DNA of 64,000 bases from Candidatus Aminicenantes bacterium UBA6072 (GTDB lineage: Bacteria > Acidobacteriota > Aminicenantia > UBA2199), in assembly GCA_002436105.1 (NCBI GenBank), contig DIXU01000006.1, positions 1-64,000 of the forward strand, written 5' to 3'. Every line of letters starts with the position of its first letter. The first letter of the stretch is position 1. Made by a program: the position numbers and the translations under genes. Shown in pieces: positions 63,674-64,000 of the stretch. The notes beneath the pieces are model-generated. The model was given only the letters and a program-made list of their open reading frames with translations. It did not search any database and had not been told where the DNA came from.

Positions 63674-64000
63674 ATGAAATGGATGACGTTTTTTTCGGCC
63701 ATTTTGGTGTCCCTGCTCATGGCCATCCAGGCCGTTGCCGCGACCGAGGGCCGGGCGGATGAAGAGCTTCCCCTGCATGCGCAGAGGCTGAGCGACAGGG
63801 TGCTCGTAACCTGGGTCGGCGACGCCATGCAGACGATCAAGGTTGTCGCCCTCAAGACGGCCAAGGGCATCGTGGTCATGGAGACGAACCTTTCCCGGGC
63901 GGCCGACGCCCGGATCCGGACGACCATTGAAAAGGAATTCGGCCGCAAGGATTTCAAATACCTGATCAATACCCACCATCACCACGACCATGTCTGCGGC
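63674..64000 (+). CDS. MBL-fold hydrolase, cut by the window end
   Basis: A frame of 109 codons runs off the window. It has a signal peptide, LVTWVGDAMQTIKVVALKTA and the metal motif NTHHHHDHVCG at the very end. It parallels the start of the enzyme at 61553 (RVWVGDH, YLINTHGHGDH). GGAG at 63663 supports ATG 63674. Confidence 0.85.
   Translation, partial: MKWMTFFSAILVSLLMAIQAVAATEGRADEELPLHAQRLSDRVLVTWVGDAMQTIKVVALKTAKGIVVMETNLSRAADARIRTTIEKEFGRKDFKYLINTHHHHDHVCG

Overview
This is a GC-rich, gene-dense bacterial chromosome segment with 52 protein-coding features and no recognisable rRNA, tRNA, CRISPR array or insertion sequence. The gene content fits an anaerobic, protein-degrading heterotroph of the Candidatus Aminicenantes (OP8)/Acidobacteriota type: many secreted peptidases (families S9, C69, M3 twice, M13, S8 fused to C25, and one unclassified HEFGH enzyme), DUF5916 outer-membrane proteins, PD40 beta-propellers, and an anaerobe-specific orange-protein (ORP) locus. 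The taxon is an inference from gene content only.

Layout. 1-2530: a repeat island and an S9 peptidase. 2683-10663: a sigma-54 activator gene, then a long plus-strand operon of NifX/ORP-domain proteins, DUF5320 proteins, two ferredoxin-containing MinD ATPases, an FmdB zinc ribbon, a Mrp-ORP fusion and a DUF89 protein. A metallo-beta-lactamase-fold gene (10768) follows. The operon is preceded by a well-placed sigma-54 -24/-12 element and a perfect 16-bp palindrome. This matches the Desulfovibrio orp locus in gene content and regulatory logic. 11723-16194: an operon of TonB-dependent receptor, ECF S component, methyltransferase, EcfT and EcfA. Its promoter carries GTGTTAC-N13-GTAACAC, the operator form described for NikR in Geobacter-type bacteria, so it is probably a nickel or nickel-chelate uptake system.

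16195-23344: a second repeat island, a C69 dipeptidase, a beta-barrel-like protein, an M3 peptidase and two flavodoxin-fold proteins. 23444-31034 (minus strand): a translationally coupled operon encoding a giant secreted double protease (subtilisin S8 plus gingipain C25), a PqqD-like protein, a radical SAM/SPASM enzyme, a 60-residue Cys-containing precursor peptide and an HPr-kinase-like protein. This is a RiPP (modified peptide) cluster and, with its unusual protease, the best candidate for an undescribed system. 31156-39402 (minus strand): an exopolysaccharide/O-antigen operon (ligase or polymerase, sugar-phosphate transferase, four glycosyltransferases of which one is truncated, nucleotide-sugar reductase).

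39886-64000: mostly separate plus-strand genes for secreted or envelope proteins: PepF, DUF5916 (twice), M13, an ICMT-like methyltransferase, an HEFGH peptidase, a third repeat island, a Fis-type mini-regulator with a glutamine amidotransferase, a tandem family of PD40 proteins (one fused to ankyrin repeats), GNAT, a SMP-30-like protein, a TolB-like protein, three metallo-beta-lactamase genes (one truncated, one cut by the window end) and an AhpD-like protein. The three repeat islands share mosaic modules built from 6- to 8-base tandem units, including an exact 47-base inverted copy between two of them.
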